Part shown: positions 1-6,312 of the stretch, piece after piece | Position numbering within the stretch: the stretch's first letter is position 1 | Layout: every line of letters starts with the position of its first letter | Virus record (IMG/VR): IMGVR_UViG_3300042924_000296 | Span: 1 to 34,626 of that record | Strand: one strand, 5' to 3' | DNA length: 34,626 bases | Source of the DNA: a virus | Program-made: the position numbers and the translations under genes | The notes under the pieces: model-generated | Told to the model about the DNA's origin: nothing | Seen by the model: the letters and a program-made list of their open reading frames with translations, nothing else | Databases searched by the model: none

Positions 1-140
1 CTGCGCTACGGTGAGCGCTGCTTGGAATGCCGTCCAGTCAAGCGGCATATTCTGAAGGCCAAAGCGGTTACCACCGCAATGAGCCGGATGGGGTTCAACG
101 TGCAAGATGCGTTCACCAGTGGTAGTGGCCTTGGTTTCTT
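1..140. repeat. left copy of the redundant contig end
   Basis: These 140 bases recur at 34487-34626 in direct orientation with three differences: T112 versus C34598, G121 versus T34607 and A124 versus C34610. All three fall on third codon positions of the leftward ATPase gene and leave Glu, Thr and Thr unchanged. The repeat is best read as the overlap of a circular contig. A replicating true terminal repeat would be expected to stay identical. Confidence 0.93.
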
Positions 141-741
141 TCTTGGAAAACCCTGCATCGGTCTTGCTAGTGAAGATGCGGTAGCCTGCATAGCCAATGA
201 CATCAGCCCACTCTTGTACAAGACCCGCGGCCTTGTCGTGCAGTTTCAGCACATGGCTGTCATAGCCCTCGGTCAGCGGGTCTTCAATGCGCTTAATCTT
301 GTCGTGCGCAATCAAGATGATGCCCATGCCCTTGGCAGAACGCAGGACTTCTAAGCCAGACAGAAGGTTGCGCCATTCTTCGGCAGCGGCAACGTAGCCC
401 TTACCGAAGCCTGGCGCTTCTATGTTCTTCCAATTGTTCTGCTTGCACACATACTCTTGAATCATTGGCTCTAGCCAATCAAGCGAGTCAATGAACAGCG
501 TTTGAAAGTCATGGTCTTGGTTGATCAGCGTGTCAATGGCTGCATAAACCTCGGGCAAGCTGGCGGCCAGTGGGAAAGCGTTAGCATCAACAGCGTCAGC
601 GCCGTCTTCGGTCAGGATGCCAATGGCGTTGGGGGCCATGGCAGCAAAGGTTGTTTTGCCAATCTTGCCTTGGCCTACCACAACAATCTTGGGTGAGCGT
701 ACACGTTTGGTTTTGGAAATGGATGAGAGATCGAAGGCCAT
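1..741 (-). CDS. Sak4-like RecA-fold ATPase, recombination module (split by the window edge)
   Basis: RecA-fold ATP-binding protein of the phage Sak4 type, predicted to act with an annealing or ssDNA-binding partner in recombination. Visible motifs are Walker A GQGKIGKT at residues 23-30 and Walker B TLFIDSL with Asp85. The start ATG is at 741, just after the TAA of the upstream gene at 743-745. No stop codon occurs inside the window. Joining position 1 to 34486 continues the frame for one more codon (Ser) and then TGA at 34481-34483, giving 248 residues. Its operon neighbours, a DUF669 protein and a PD-(D/E)XK nuclease, support a recombination role. The fold is clear; the Sak4 assignment rests on motifs and context. 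Confidence 0.85.
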   Translation of the reverse strand, partial: MAFDLSSISKTKRVRSPKIVVVGQGKIGKTTFAAMAPNAIGILTEDGADAVDANAFPLAASLPEVYAAIDTLINQDHDFQTLFIDSLDWLEPMIQEYVCKQNNWKNIEAPGFGKGYVAAAEEWRNLLSGLEVLRSAKGMGIILIAHDKIKRIEDPLTEGYDSHVLKLHDKAAGLVQEWADVIGYAGYRIFTSKTDAGFSKKETKATTTGERILHVEPHPAHCGGNRFGLQNMPLDWTAFQAALTVAQ

Positions 742-742
742 G

Positions 743-1111
743 TTAGTCTTTCAGTTCAATGGATGGTTTTGCGGGTTTGCTAGTGATGAACACGGCTGCC
801 TTGTTGTAAGCAGCAGGGTCAATTTCTGCGAGGGTGCGAAGGAATGCCAAGTTAACCTCGGCTTTCCAGCGAAATGCGTTCTTGGCGTTGGTTGGCAAAT
901 CTTCGTAATCAGCGGCCAAATGGTCAGTGTTGACTGTACGGTTGAGTTTCCATGTGATGGTGAACTCCTCATCGTTGTGTGAGCCTTCGTTAGATTCGGG
1001 CTTGGCAAACTGGTCTGTGATCAGACCCTCAATGCGTAGGCGTTCGGCCTTGGCATCTGTTTCGGCTTGCTTGGCTTTGCGCAGTTGTGCTGCCAGTTCA
1101 GAGATCGTCAT
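743..1111 (-). CDS. conserved phage protein next to the Sak4-like ATPase, unknown function
   Basis: A 122-residue soluble protein. The N-terminal 30 residues are helical and rich in Lys, Ala and Glu (AQLRKAKQAETDAKAE). The C-terminal half includes WKLNRTV and ends with ITSKPAKPS. Proteins ending with a similar TKPAKPS tail are, from memory, common beside phage recombinase genes, but no activity is known to me. I chose ATG 1111 because the longer frame (to 1183) overlaps the upstream gene and starts with an atypical Cys-rich stretch. With this start the overlap with the upstream gene is 14 bases. It lies in the leftward early operon, one base before the ATPase start. Confidence 0.75.
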   Translation of the reverse strand: MTISELAAQLRKAKQAETDAKAERLRIEGLITDQFAKPESNEGSHNDEEFTITWKLNRTVNTDHLAADYEDLPTNAKNAFRWKAEVNLAFLRTLAEIDPAAYNKAAVFITSKPAKPSIELKD

Positions 1112-1499
1112 TTTTAAAATCCTCAAGTGCGGTGGTTGTAATGTGGTCAACAATGCCCTGCAAGAGCAAATGGCCAATGTCAATGTCTGTGCCTTTCACA
1201 TAAGCATTGACCAGTTCCATAGTTTCGGCGTAGTCAGGCTCACTAGGTAAGCCATCGCCGTCCAGTGAGCCAAGTTCTTCTGGCATGTATTCCAAGTGGC
1301 AAACCAGTTCGACACCCTCAACCTCACATTCAAACTCAGTTATCCCCATGGGGCAAACCGGTGTCGGGTTGATCTTTTGGCGGTTGTGCGCAGCAACCAA
1401 AGTGGCAAAGGCTTCAAGTTCTTCAATGGTAAAGATGGCCAAAGGTGCAGCACCCGTTGCGGCCAGACGCGCCATTCGGACAATATCGTCACGGTTCAT
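1098..1499 (-). CDS. hypothetical protein, acidic, leftward early operon
   Basis: A 133-residue protein that I do not recognise. The N-terminus (MNRDDIVRMARLAATGA) looks helical. The rest is acidic, with two Cys in the middle (VCPMG and FECEVE) and one in VCHLEYM. No signal peptide or membrane segment is seen. Its start ATG (1499) overlaps the TGA of the upstream gene in an ATGA arrangement, and its 3' end overlaps the next gene by 14 bases, so it is translated as part of a tightly packed operon. Function unknown. Confidence 0.72.
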   Translation of the reverse strand: MNRDDIVRMARLAATGAAPLAIFTIEELEAFATLVAAHNRQKINPTPVCPMGITEFECEVEGVELVCHLEYMPEELGSLDGDGLPSEPDYAETMELVNAYVKGTDIDIGHLLLQGIVDHITTTALEDFKNDDL

Positions 1500-2131
1500 G
1501 TGTTCTTCTCCTCAATGTTGTAAAACCAATCGTCACCCGCAGACCACTTGCGTGTGCCGTCCACCGTCCACAAAGACCTTGCGGCTTGGAAGTCAGGAAA
1601 CTTTGTCTCAGCAGGGATCAGGCTCTGGTCATACCAAAGGCATCGGTTATTGGGCTGGCAAGCAAACTGGCCATTGTCCAAGGCAATCCAGTTGAACGAC
1701 TTGTGTTCCTCGGCCTGCTCGGTGAAGCCCGTGTCCAAGTCCATGTTGTCAGCACAGAAGTCCACAGTGAACATGTACCGCCCAAAGTGCCATTCCTTGT
1801 CTTTGCCAAGGAACTTCACGCCAAGGTTGCGCAGGCCAATCTTTTCAAGGATGGTGAACCGGTAGCCCATGCAGTCCCACAGTTGCAAAGTATCAACTGG
1901 CAGATCGCCAGTGTGGTTTTCATGCCAGACGTAGGCATGTATCGGCAGCTTGTCGTAAAGCGCACCATAGGCAGGCAGAAGTGATTCGATGCGAAACACT
2001 TGGCCACGCAAGGCTTTGAGGCTGACCCAAACGGCAGGCTCTAGTTCGCCATGCCCCTTTTCAAAGTTGTAGAGAAATTCTTTGCGTACAAAACATTTGA
2101 TGGGCGGCAAGGATGCAATGATGTAACTCAT
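1496..2131 (-). CDS. conserved phage protein of unknown function (211 aa)
   Basis: A 211-residue protein starting MSYIIASLPPIKCFVRKEFL. I remember closely similar proteins in many unrelated environmental tailed phages, so it is a conserved family without an assigned role. It is rich in aromatic residues (WVSLKALRG, YVWHEN, LQLWDCMGY, FNWIALDNGQF) and has no membrane segment or obvious catalytic motif, which suggests a compact soluble fold. ATGA overlaps at both ends couple it to its neighbours in the leftward early operon. Position beside recombination genes suggests an early role, which is inference only. Confidence 0.8.
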   Translation of the reverse strand: MSYIIASLPPIKCFVRKEFLYNFEKGHGELEPAVWVSLKALRGQVFRIESLLPAYGALYDKLPIHAYVWHENHTGDLPVDTLQLWDCMGYRFTILEKIGLRNLGVKFLGKDKEWHFGRYMFTVDFCADNMDLDTGFTEQAEEHKSFNWIALDNGQFACQPNNRCLWYDQSLIPAETKFPDFQAARSLWTVDGTRKWSAGDDWFYNIEEKNT

Positions 2132-2412
2132 AGTGGCGCGTCCTCATTGTCAAACTCGTTTAATTTTTTTAACCATTGTTTAAACTCTGAAAGTTTGTAC
2201 AAATTTGGTCTGTTGCCAACAAATGAAGTTCTTTTCATTGCAGGTTTTGGCGGCAAAAAAGAATCTTTAAAACTGTTAGCCAACATTTTGGCTCTGATGT
2301 TTTTTTCATCTATTTTTAGTTTGTCAGCAATTTCATGTAACTCGTAAAGAGGCTCACGTTTTACACGATTTTCTTTTTTGTAATCTACATAATTGATTGG
2401 TTTAACAGTCAT
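2128..2412 (-). CDS. small basic protein, possible DNA-binding, AT-rich gene
   Basis: A 94-residue Lys-rich protein. Residues about 22-45 (LYELHEIADKLKIDEKNIRA) resemble a helix-turn-helix in which the first helix selects an alternative DNA-binding state, and a second basic helix follows near the C-terminus (LSEFKQWLKKLNEF). This is pattern recognition only; no family is assigned. The gene (especially 2150-2400) is visibly richer in A and T than its neighbours, suggesting a more recent arrival. The start ATG overlaps the TGA of the 31-residue gene upstream, and its end overlaps the next start (ATGA). Confidence 0.65.
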   Translation of the reverse strand: MTVKPINYVDYKKENRVKREPLYELHEIADKLKIDEKNIRAKMLANSFKDSFLPPKPAMKRTSFVGNRPNLYKLSEFKQWLKKLNEFDNEDAPL

Positions 2413-2504
2413 CTTGGCGCATCCTCAAAGTTGTCAGGGTTGAACTTAGGGACTCGGTTGCCCTTGTCCTTGGAGTTTGGGAATGATGGGAATGGCCAAG
2501 TCAT
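2409..2504 (-). CDS. 31-residue ORF in an ATGA-coupled chain
   Basis: A very short ORF encoding MTWPFPSFPNSKDKG, then a Pro- and Asp-rich tail ending EDAPR. Its ATG (2504) overlaps the TGA of the 47-residue membrane protein upstream, and its TGA overlaps the ATG of the next gene, so it fills the gap between two genes exactly. That packing is the main support. A longer in-frame extension to 2744 exists but would overlap two other genes and has an unconvincing composition. Function unknown; a chance ORF cannot be excluded. Confidence 0.45.
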   Translation of the reverse strand: MTWPFPSFPNSKDKGNRVPKFNPDNFEDAPR

Positions 2505-2644
2505 GCTGACCACCATGCAACTAGTAGGACGGCCAAGCCAACGCCAATGGCAAGGGCCAAGAGAAAACCCAATGCGGCATCGGCCCGTGCATTGATTCTT
2601 TCGTTTTTGATTTCTGGGTAATAAAAATGTTTGCTGTGTTTCAT
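2501..2644 (-). CDS. small single-pass membrane protein (47 aa)
   Basis: A 47-residue protein: a polar N-terminus with many charged residues (about 1-25) and then one hydrophobic segment, LGFLLALAIGVGLAVLLVAW, close to the C-terminus. This is the layout of a one-pass inner-membrane protein. It lies between the gene at 2678-2860 and the 31-residue ORF, whose ATG overlaps this stop (ATGA). A GC hairpin with a TTCG loop (plus strand 2657-2670) sits 13 bases upstream of the start. Such small early membrane proteins may act on host functions, but nothing here shows a target. Confidence 0.6.
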   Translation of the reverse strand: MKHSKHFYYPEIKNERINARADAALGFLLALAIGVGLAVLLVAWWSA

Positions 2645-2656
2645 GTTGTGCTTTCG

Positions 2657-2670
2657 GGGGCCGAAGCCCC
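2657..2670 (-). other. GC hairpin between two small leftward genes
   Basis: On the minus strand the sequence reads GGGGC-TTCG-GCCCC, a five-pair stem with a stable tetraloop. It lies between the stop of the 60-residue gene and the start of the 47-residue gene. No U-tract follows on the minus strand, so it may slow or protect the transcript rather than end it. Confidence 0.45.
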
Positions 2671-2677
2671 GTTTGAT

Positions 2678-2860
2678 TTAGTTTGTAAATTCGTTGTTGA
2701 TAACTGCTTTTTTGGCATCTTTTAAACGCAAGCAAGACCAGCAAAATTTGCCATCAACATGGATTTCCCAACTGGATGACAATGTGTTGCAGCGGAAGCC
2801 ATAGTCCTGAACACGAACAATGGTGATGTTGCCTTGAGTAAAAACTGTTTTGCGGTTCAT
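2678..2860 (-). CDS. small protein with a CxxC pair, unknown function
   Basis: A 60-residue protein starting MNRKTVFTQGNITIVRVQD with a CWSC motif in the C-terminal half and one more Cys earlier (FRCN). The Cys residues could bind a metal, but the usual second CxxC pair is missing. The start ATG at 2860 has a strong AAGGAG ribosome-binding site seven to eight bases upstream, which is the best translation signal in this part of the operon. It follows the 87-residue gene at 2873-3136 after 12 bases. Function unknown. Confidence 0.65.
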   Translation of the reverse strand: MNRKTVFTQGNITIVRVQDYGFRCNTLSSSWEIHVDGKFCWSCLRLKDAKKAVINNEFTN

Positions 2861-2872
2861 GTTGTTTACTCC

Positions 2873-3136
2873 TTAAGCGCGTGTAGAACGTGTACCAATC
2901 AAATCACCATCCATGATTTGGAACATGATGGTCTTGGCAATGTTGAGGGTCTTGCGAGCGCCTTCTGTGTTGCCGTAACCCATTTGCTCTTGAGCATCAG
3001 ACATTAAGCCAGCGACTACCATGTGGCCACCATGAAGTTTGTATGTGATGGATTCTTTAACTTGGTCAATGTAGCCCTCAATATCATTGAAGCCGTACAT
3101 TGATTCGTTGCGTGTTGTTTGTGTTGCGTTTGTCAT
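2873..3136 (-). CDS. first gene of the leftward operon, hypothetical (87 aa)
   Basis: The first gene after the divergent control region. With the start at ATG 3136 it has 87 residues and a good AAAGGAAA ribosome-binding site upstream. The upstream in-frame extension to 3388 runs through the promoter and operators, so I reject it. The protein is helical and mildly acidic (FNDIEGYIDQVKESITYKL), with a Met- and Gly-rich middle, and no membrane segment. I do not recognise a family. As the promoter-proximal gene it should be among the earliest and most abundant leftward products. Confidence 0.7.
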   Translation of the reverse strand: MTNATQTTRNESMYGFNDIEGYIDQVKESITYKLHGGHMVVAGLMSDAQEQMGYGNTEGARKTLNIAKTIMFQIMDGDLIGTRSTRA

Positions 3137-3193
3137 TTCGTTTCCTTTGGCCTTTCGGCGTGATGCCAAGAACAATTTCGTTGGCATGGATGA

Positions 3194-3223
3194 ATTATCT
3201 AGCATCTTGCTAGGTATCGTCAA
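3194..3223 (-). promoter_or_regulatory. leftward sigma-70-type promoter
   Basis: On the minus strand TTGACG (3223-3218) and GATAAT (3199-3194) are separated by 18 bases, close to the sigma-70 consensus. It lies about 58 bases upstream of the first leftward start codon. The spacer contains the palindromic operator-like site at 3198-3214, and a second site covers the -35 box, so binding there would block this promoter. Confidence 0.65.
3198..3214. promoter_or_regulatory. operator-like site 1
   Basis: TCTAGCATCTTGCTAGG contains a perfect inverted repeat CTAGCA-TCT-TGCTAG. It shares the pattern TCWAGCnnnnTGCTAG with two further 17-bp sites in the same region. It lies between the -35 and -10 boxes of the leftward promoter, the expected position for a repressor site. 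Confidence 0.65.
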
Positions 3224-3236
3224 GCGTTTTGCTAGA
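3220..3236. promoter_or_regulatory. operator-like site 2
   Basis: TCAAGCGTTTTGCTAGA. It starts 22 bases after site 1, about two helical turns, and overlaps the -35 box of the leftward promoter. It matches site 3 at 13 of 17 positions, and the differences are all in the central bases. Confidence 0.62.
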
Positions 3237-3282
3237 AATATTTTAATTATTTGTGTAGGTGCTTTCCCTAATGCCGTTTTAC

Positions 3283-3299
3283 TCAAGCAATCTGCTAGA
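3283..3299. promoter_or_regulatory. operator-like site 3
   Basis: TCAAGCAATCTGCTAGA. It ends 11 bases before the ATG of the helix-turn-helix gene, so it could control the rightward transcript, possibly by autoregulation. It starts 63 bases (about six turns) from site 2. No convincing rightward -35 and -10 pair was found in this region. Confidence 0.6.
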
Positions 3300-3310
3300 C
3301 TTTGCGTCCT

Positions 3311-3526
3311 ATGAACACACAAATACCACCAGATGAGCGCCGACAACTGGCAGAAAAAGTTGGCATCAATGAGCAATACCTTTACCAATGTCTTACCGGC
3401 AGGCGTGAAATGTCAGCTTGGGAGGCTGTTCGGGTAGAGCAGCAGACCGAAGGGCGGGTGAACCGCAAGATGGTGTGCCAGGGTAGTTGGCAGTCTATTT
3501 GGCCAGAACTTGTGGAGCAAACGTGA
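3311..3526 (+). CDS. small helix-turn-helix (Cro/YdaS-like) regulator
   Basis: A 71-residue protein. Residues 9-45 (ERRQLAEKVGINEQYLYQCL and on to EMSAWEAVRVE) match the helix-turn-helix layout of YdaS- or Cro-type regulators: a LAEKVGI turn, a recognition helix with QYLYQ, then TGRREMS and a final helix with the A-x-x-VE pattern. It probably binds the operator-like sites just upstream and switches between the two divergent operons. ATG 3311 was chosen; an upstream TTG at 3302 is less likely. No clear Shine-Dalgarno is seen. Its TGA overlaps the GTG start of the methyltransferase (GTGA). No larger CI-like repressor is present. Confidence 0.78.
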   Translation: MNTQIPPDERRQLAEKVGINEQYLYQCLTGRREMSAWEAVRVEQQTEGRVNRKMVCQGSWQSIWPELVEQT

Positions 3527-4255
3527 ATGAGTTGGCACTATTTGCGGGTGCAGGGGGGGGAATCCTCGCAGGACATTTGCTTGGGTGGCGAACCGTGTGC
3601 GCCGTTGAAATCGAAGATTACCCACGCCGAGTTTTACTGCAACGGCAAGCTGATGGATTCTTACCTAAATTCCCTATCTGGGACGACATTTGCACATTCG
3701 ATGGAAAGCCCTGGCGAGGAAAAGTCGACATCGTCACAGGCGGTTTTCCATGCCAGGACATTAGTGCCGCAGGAAAAGGCGCAGGACTTGATGGAGAGCG
3801 ATCAGGACTCTGGGGAGAAATGGCAAGGGTCATTTGCGAAGTACGACCCAGCTACGCATTCATTGAGAACTCACCAATGCTCACTATTCGAGGACTCGAC
3901 AGAGTTTTGTGCGACCTTGCCCAAATGGGGTTTGATGCTGAATGGGGAGTGCTGGGAGCAGCAGACGTTGGAGCATTCCACCAGAGGGATCGAATCTGGA
4001 TTGTCGCCAAACTTGCCCCCCCCCCTCGAAATGGCCAACACCAACAACACCAAGCGGAGGCGGGAATGTAGGCGGCTCTGGAGCGTACAAAAATGCAATC
4101 AAGAATGGAACTCATATTCCACATTCAATCAACCCGAGCCTATACGAATGGTTGATGGGGTGGCCAACAGGGTGGACAGACTTAAGTGCGCGGGTAACGG
4201 CCAAGTGGCCCTTTGCGCAGCAACAGCATGGAAATTACTCAGTGAAAGAATTTAA
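3523..4255 (+). CDS. DNA cytosine-5 methyltransferase, frame broken at a C10 run
   Basis: Cytosine-5 DNA methyltransferase. Visible motifs: I (LFAGAGGG, residues 6-13), IV with the catalytic Cys77 (GGFPCQDIS), VI as ENS (115-117, usually ENV), and VIII (QRDRIWIVA, 154-162). The start is GTG 3523, overlapping the previous TGA, with GGAG six bases upstream. The frame runs into C10 (4016-4025) and would stop at 4071 without motif X. Dropping one C continues into ANTNNTKRRREC and then the motif X-like GNGQV, ending at TAA 4253-4255 with 243 residues. It probably protects phage DNA from host nucleases. Whether the C10 is an assembly error or a real off-state is open. Confidence 0.85.
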
Positions 4256-4262
4256 TGACTAA
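3527..4262 (+). CDS. overprinted ORF on the methyltransferase gene, second frame
   Basis: A second reading frame over the whole methyltransferase. ATG 3527 lies four bases after the GTG start and can use the same GGAG. The frame is open from 3527 and has protein-like features: FAKYDPATHSLRTHQCSLFE, FCATLPKWGLMLNGECWEQ, and, after removing one C of the C10 run, WPTPTT and INPSLYEWLMGWPTGWTDL, ending at TAA 4260-4262 (about 244 residues). I recall phage proteins with these motifs annotated separately or as methyltransferases, which I could not check here. One base deletion restores both frames. Function unknown; it could modulate or complete target recognition. Confidence 0.55.
4016..4025 (+). 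other. C10 homopolymer, shared frameshift point of two overlapping frames
   Basis: Ten consecutive C follow motif VIII of the methyltransferase. With ten, both overlapping frames lose their C-terminal regions. With nine, both regain them. Long C tracts are prone both to assembly error and to slippage during replication or transcription. Confidence 0.85.
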
Positions 4263-6312
4263 CCTAACAACAATATTCCCCAATGGGTTCGCAGCTGCTA
4301 CAGAGAGCCAAGACCTGATCAACCCAGAGGAAGGGTTTCGTAAGCACTGTGAGGCATCTGGCCTGCTGATTAAGGAGATTATTGCTGACGGTGAAATCCA
4401 CCGTGTGGCGCATGTGTCGTCAAAGAAAGGTGCGCTTGATGGTTGGTACATTTTGCACTCCAGCGGCAAGGTTCCTGTGGGCATTGCAGGGTGCTGGAAA
4501 GAGCCAGTGTTTGAGAGTAAATGGGTGGCAGATACTGGCAGGCAAATGTCGTTCACTGAGCGCTTTGAGCATGACAAGTGGATCGCTGAAATCAAGGCCA
4601 AAAAGGAAGCTGACAGGCTGGCTTCGCAGGCCGTGGCAGCAGAGAGGGCAGAAGATGAGGTTGGGACGTATGCAGATGCGTCTGATGACCATCCATACCT
4701 TGTCAGGAAGCACATTGGCGCTCATGGAATCAAGATTGACAGGGCAGGGCGTTTGGTTGTGCCGGTCATTGATCAGGGTGGGGAGATCCTGTCGTACCAA
4801 ACCATTGATGCAGATGGCAACAAGCGGTTCCTAAAAGGTGGCAAGATCGAAGGTGGGTTCTATGAGTTGCGTGGCAATCGCAAGATTGTGTTCATTGGTG
4901 AGGGGTTTGCCACATGTGCATCGATCCATGAGGCGACAGATTACACCGTGCTGGTGGCGTTTGATTGTGGGAACTTGGCCAAGGTAGCCAAGAGCGCCAA
5001 AGAAATGTTCCCAGGCTCCAAGATCATCATTGGCGCAGACAATGACCAGTTCACCGAAGGGAACCCTGGTGTAACAAAAGGCCGTGCCGCGGCTGCTTTG
5101 GTGTTTGGGGAAATTGTTTACCCATCATTTGGGGACTCAGACATGGTGGACAACAAGCCAACAGACTTCAACGATCTACATTGCCTGCAAGGTCTGGATG
5201 CCGTCAAAGAGCAGATCGAGCGCGTGGCAGGCCCAATGCGGGACAAGCTGGCGTTTGAGTTCTCAAGAATTGATAGCCTAGAACTGACCCAAATCAACTG
5301 GATTGTTGACGATTACATTGAGAGTGACTCGCTGGCGCAAGTGTTCGGTGACCCTGGTGGTGGTAAATCGTTCGTATCCATTGACCTAGCCTGTTGCGTG
5401 GCTACTGGCCGTCCATGGCATGGCCATGAGGTTAAGCAAGGCTCGGTGTTCTACATTGCAGGCGAAGGACATAACGGCTTGGCCAGAAGGTTTAAGGCTT
5501 GGCAATTAGGCAATGGCCAGACCCTTGATGGCGCACCGTTGTACAAGAGCCACCGTGCAGCGCAGCTATATGACGCAACAGAGGCAGCAGTGGTGGCAGA
5601 GGCCATCAAAGAGTTGTCGCAACAGGCGGGCACAGTCCCAAGCATGATCATCATTGACACCTTGGCCAGAAACCATGGGGGTGACGAAAACAGCACCCAA
5701 GACATGAATGCGTTCATTCAGCACCTAGACGTGTATCTGCGCCAACCATGGAAATGTTGCGTTTTAGTGGTTCACCATTCAGGCGTGGCTGACAAGGATA
5801 GGTCAAGGGGTAGCACGGCATTGAAGGGTGCGCTGGATGCTGAGTACCGCTGCCAATTGGATGCGGGAACCAAAACCATAGCCTTTGAATCCAAAAAGAT
5901 GAAAGATGCAGAAATGCCTGCACCCAAAAATTTCCAGATCACACAAGTTGATCTGCCCATCCAAGACAAGCACGGCCTGCCAGTTAAGGGTGCTTATTTG
6001 ACCGCCGTAGACATCAGCGGCCTGATGGGTAACATCCAAAAGCGGGTGGTTCTGTCCGGCAACCAGCGCATTGCACTGAACAGTTTAGTGGCCATTGAAG
6101 TCAAACGGGCAGCAGACGGCATTGAGGGTTTTGCTGCCATGGTTGATTACGACGAATGGCGTGATTCAGCCAAAAGCCATGGTTTGAATGCCAGAAGGTT
6201 CAAAGAATCCATTGAAGCATTGGCCAAGAAAAACATGGTTTTGGAGAATTCTGGTGTGTACCGAACTGTACCGAAAAGTACCGAAATCGGTACAGAACGT
6301 ACAGAGGCTTGA
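4255..6312 (+). CDS. primase-helicase: TOPRIM domain plus RepA-like AAA ATPase
   Basis: A 685-residue replication protein. The N-terminal 100 residues resemble the regulatory part of phage and plasmid primases. A TOPRIM domain follows, with Glu216 in FIGEGFAT and the acidic pair in GADND (262 and 264). The C-terminal half is a RecA-fold helicase: Walker A FGDPGGGKS (364-372), Walker B MIIIDT (Asp468) and VVHHSG (505-510), as in RepA and AAA_25 proteins. It should prime and unwind at a replication fork. The ATG overlaps the methyltransferase TAA (TAATG). The last 17 codons are written in the GTACCGAA repeats, so the end of the gene is also part of a probable replication or control site. Confidence 0.87.
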   Translation: MTNLTTIFPNGFAAATESQDLINPEEGFRKHCEASGLLIKEIIADGEIHRVAHVSSKKGALDGWYILHSSGKVPVGIAGCWKEPVFESKWVADTGRQMSFTERFEHDKWIAEIKAKKEADRLASQAVAAERAEDEVGTYADASDDHPYLVRKHIGAHGIKIDRAGRLVVPVIDQGGEILSYQTIDADGNKRFLKGGKIEGGFYELRGNRKIVFIGEGFATCASIHEATDYTVLVAFDCGNLAKVAKSAKEMFPGSKIIIGADNDQFTEGNPGVTKGRAAAALVFGEIVYPSFGDSDMVDNKPTDFNDLHCLQGLDAVKEQIERVAGPMRDKLAFEFSRIDSLELTQINWIVDDYIESDSLAQVFGDPGGGKSFVSIDLACCVATGRPWHGHEVKQGSVFYIAGEGHNGLARRFKAWQLGNGQTLDGAPLYKSHRAAQLYDATEAAVVAEAIKELSQQAGTVPSMIIIDTLARNHGGDENSTQDMNAFIQHLDVYLRQPWKCCVLVVHHSGVADKDRSRGSTALKGALDAEYRCQLDAGTKTIAFESKKMKDAEMPAPKNFQITQVDLPIQDKHGLPVKGAYLTAVDISGLMGNIQKRVVLSGNQRIALNSLVAIEVKRAADGIEGFAAMVDYDEWRDSAKSHGLNARRFKESIEALAKKNMVLENSGVYRTVPKSTEIGTERTEA

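Noticed and set aside
2409-2744. 111-residue leftward ORF
   Set aside because: Its N-terminal part runs over the well-supported gene at 2678-2860 and over the 47-residue membrane protein in another frame, and its composition is atypical. Only the last 31 codons were kept, as a separate short ORF.
3137-3388. N-terminal extension of the first leftward gene
   Set aside because: It would run through the promoter and operator sites, and ATG 3136 has a good ribosome-binding site.
3553-3560. G8 run at the start of the methyltransferase as a frameshift point
   Set aside because: Both overlapping frames continue correctly through it and motif I is intact, so no indel is needed here.
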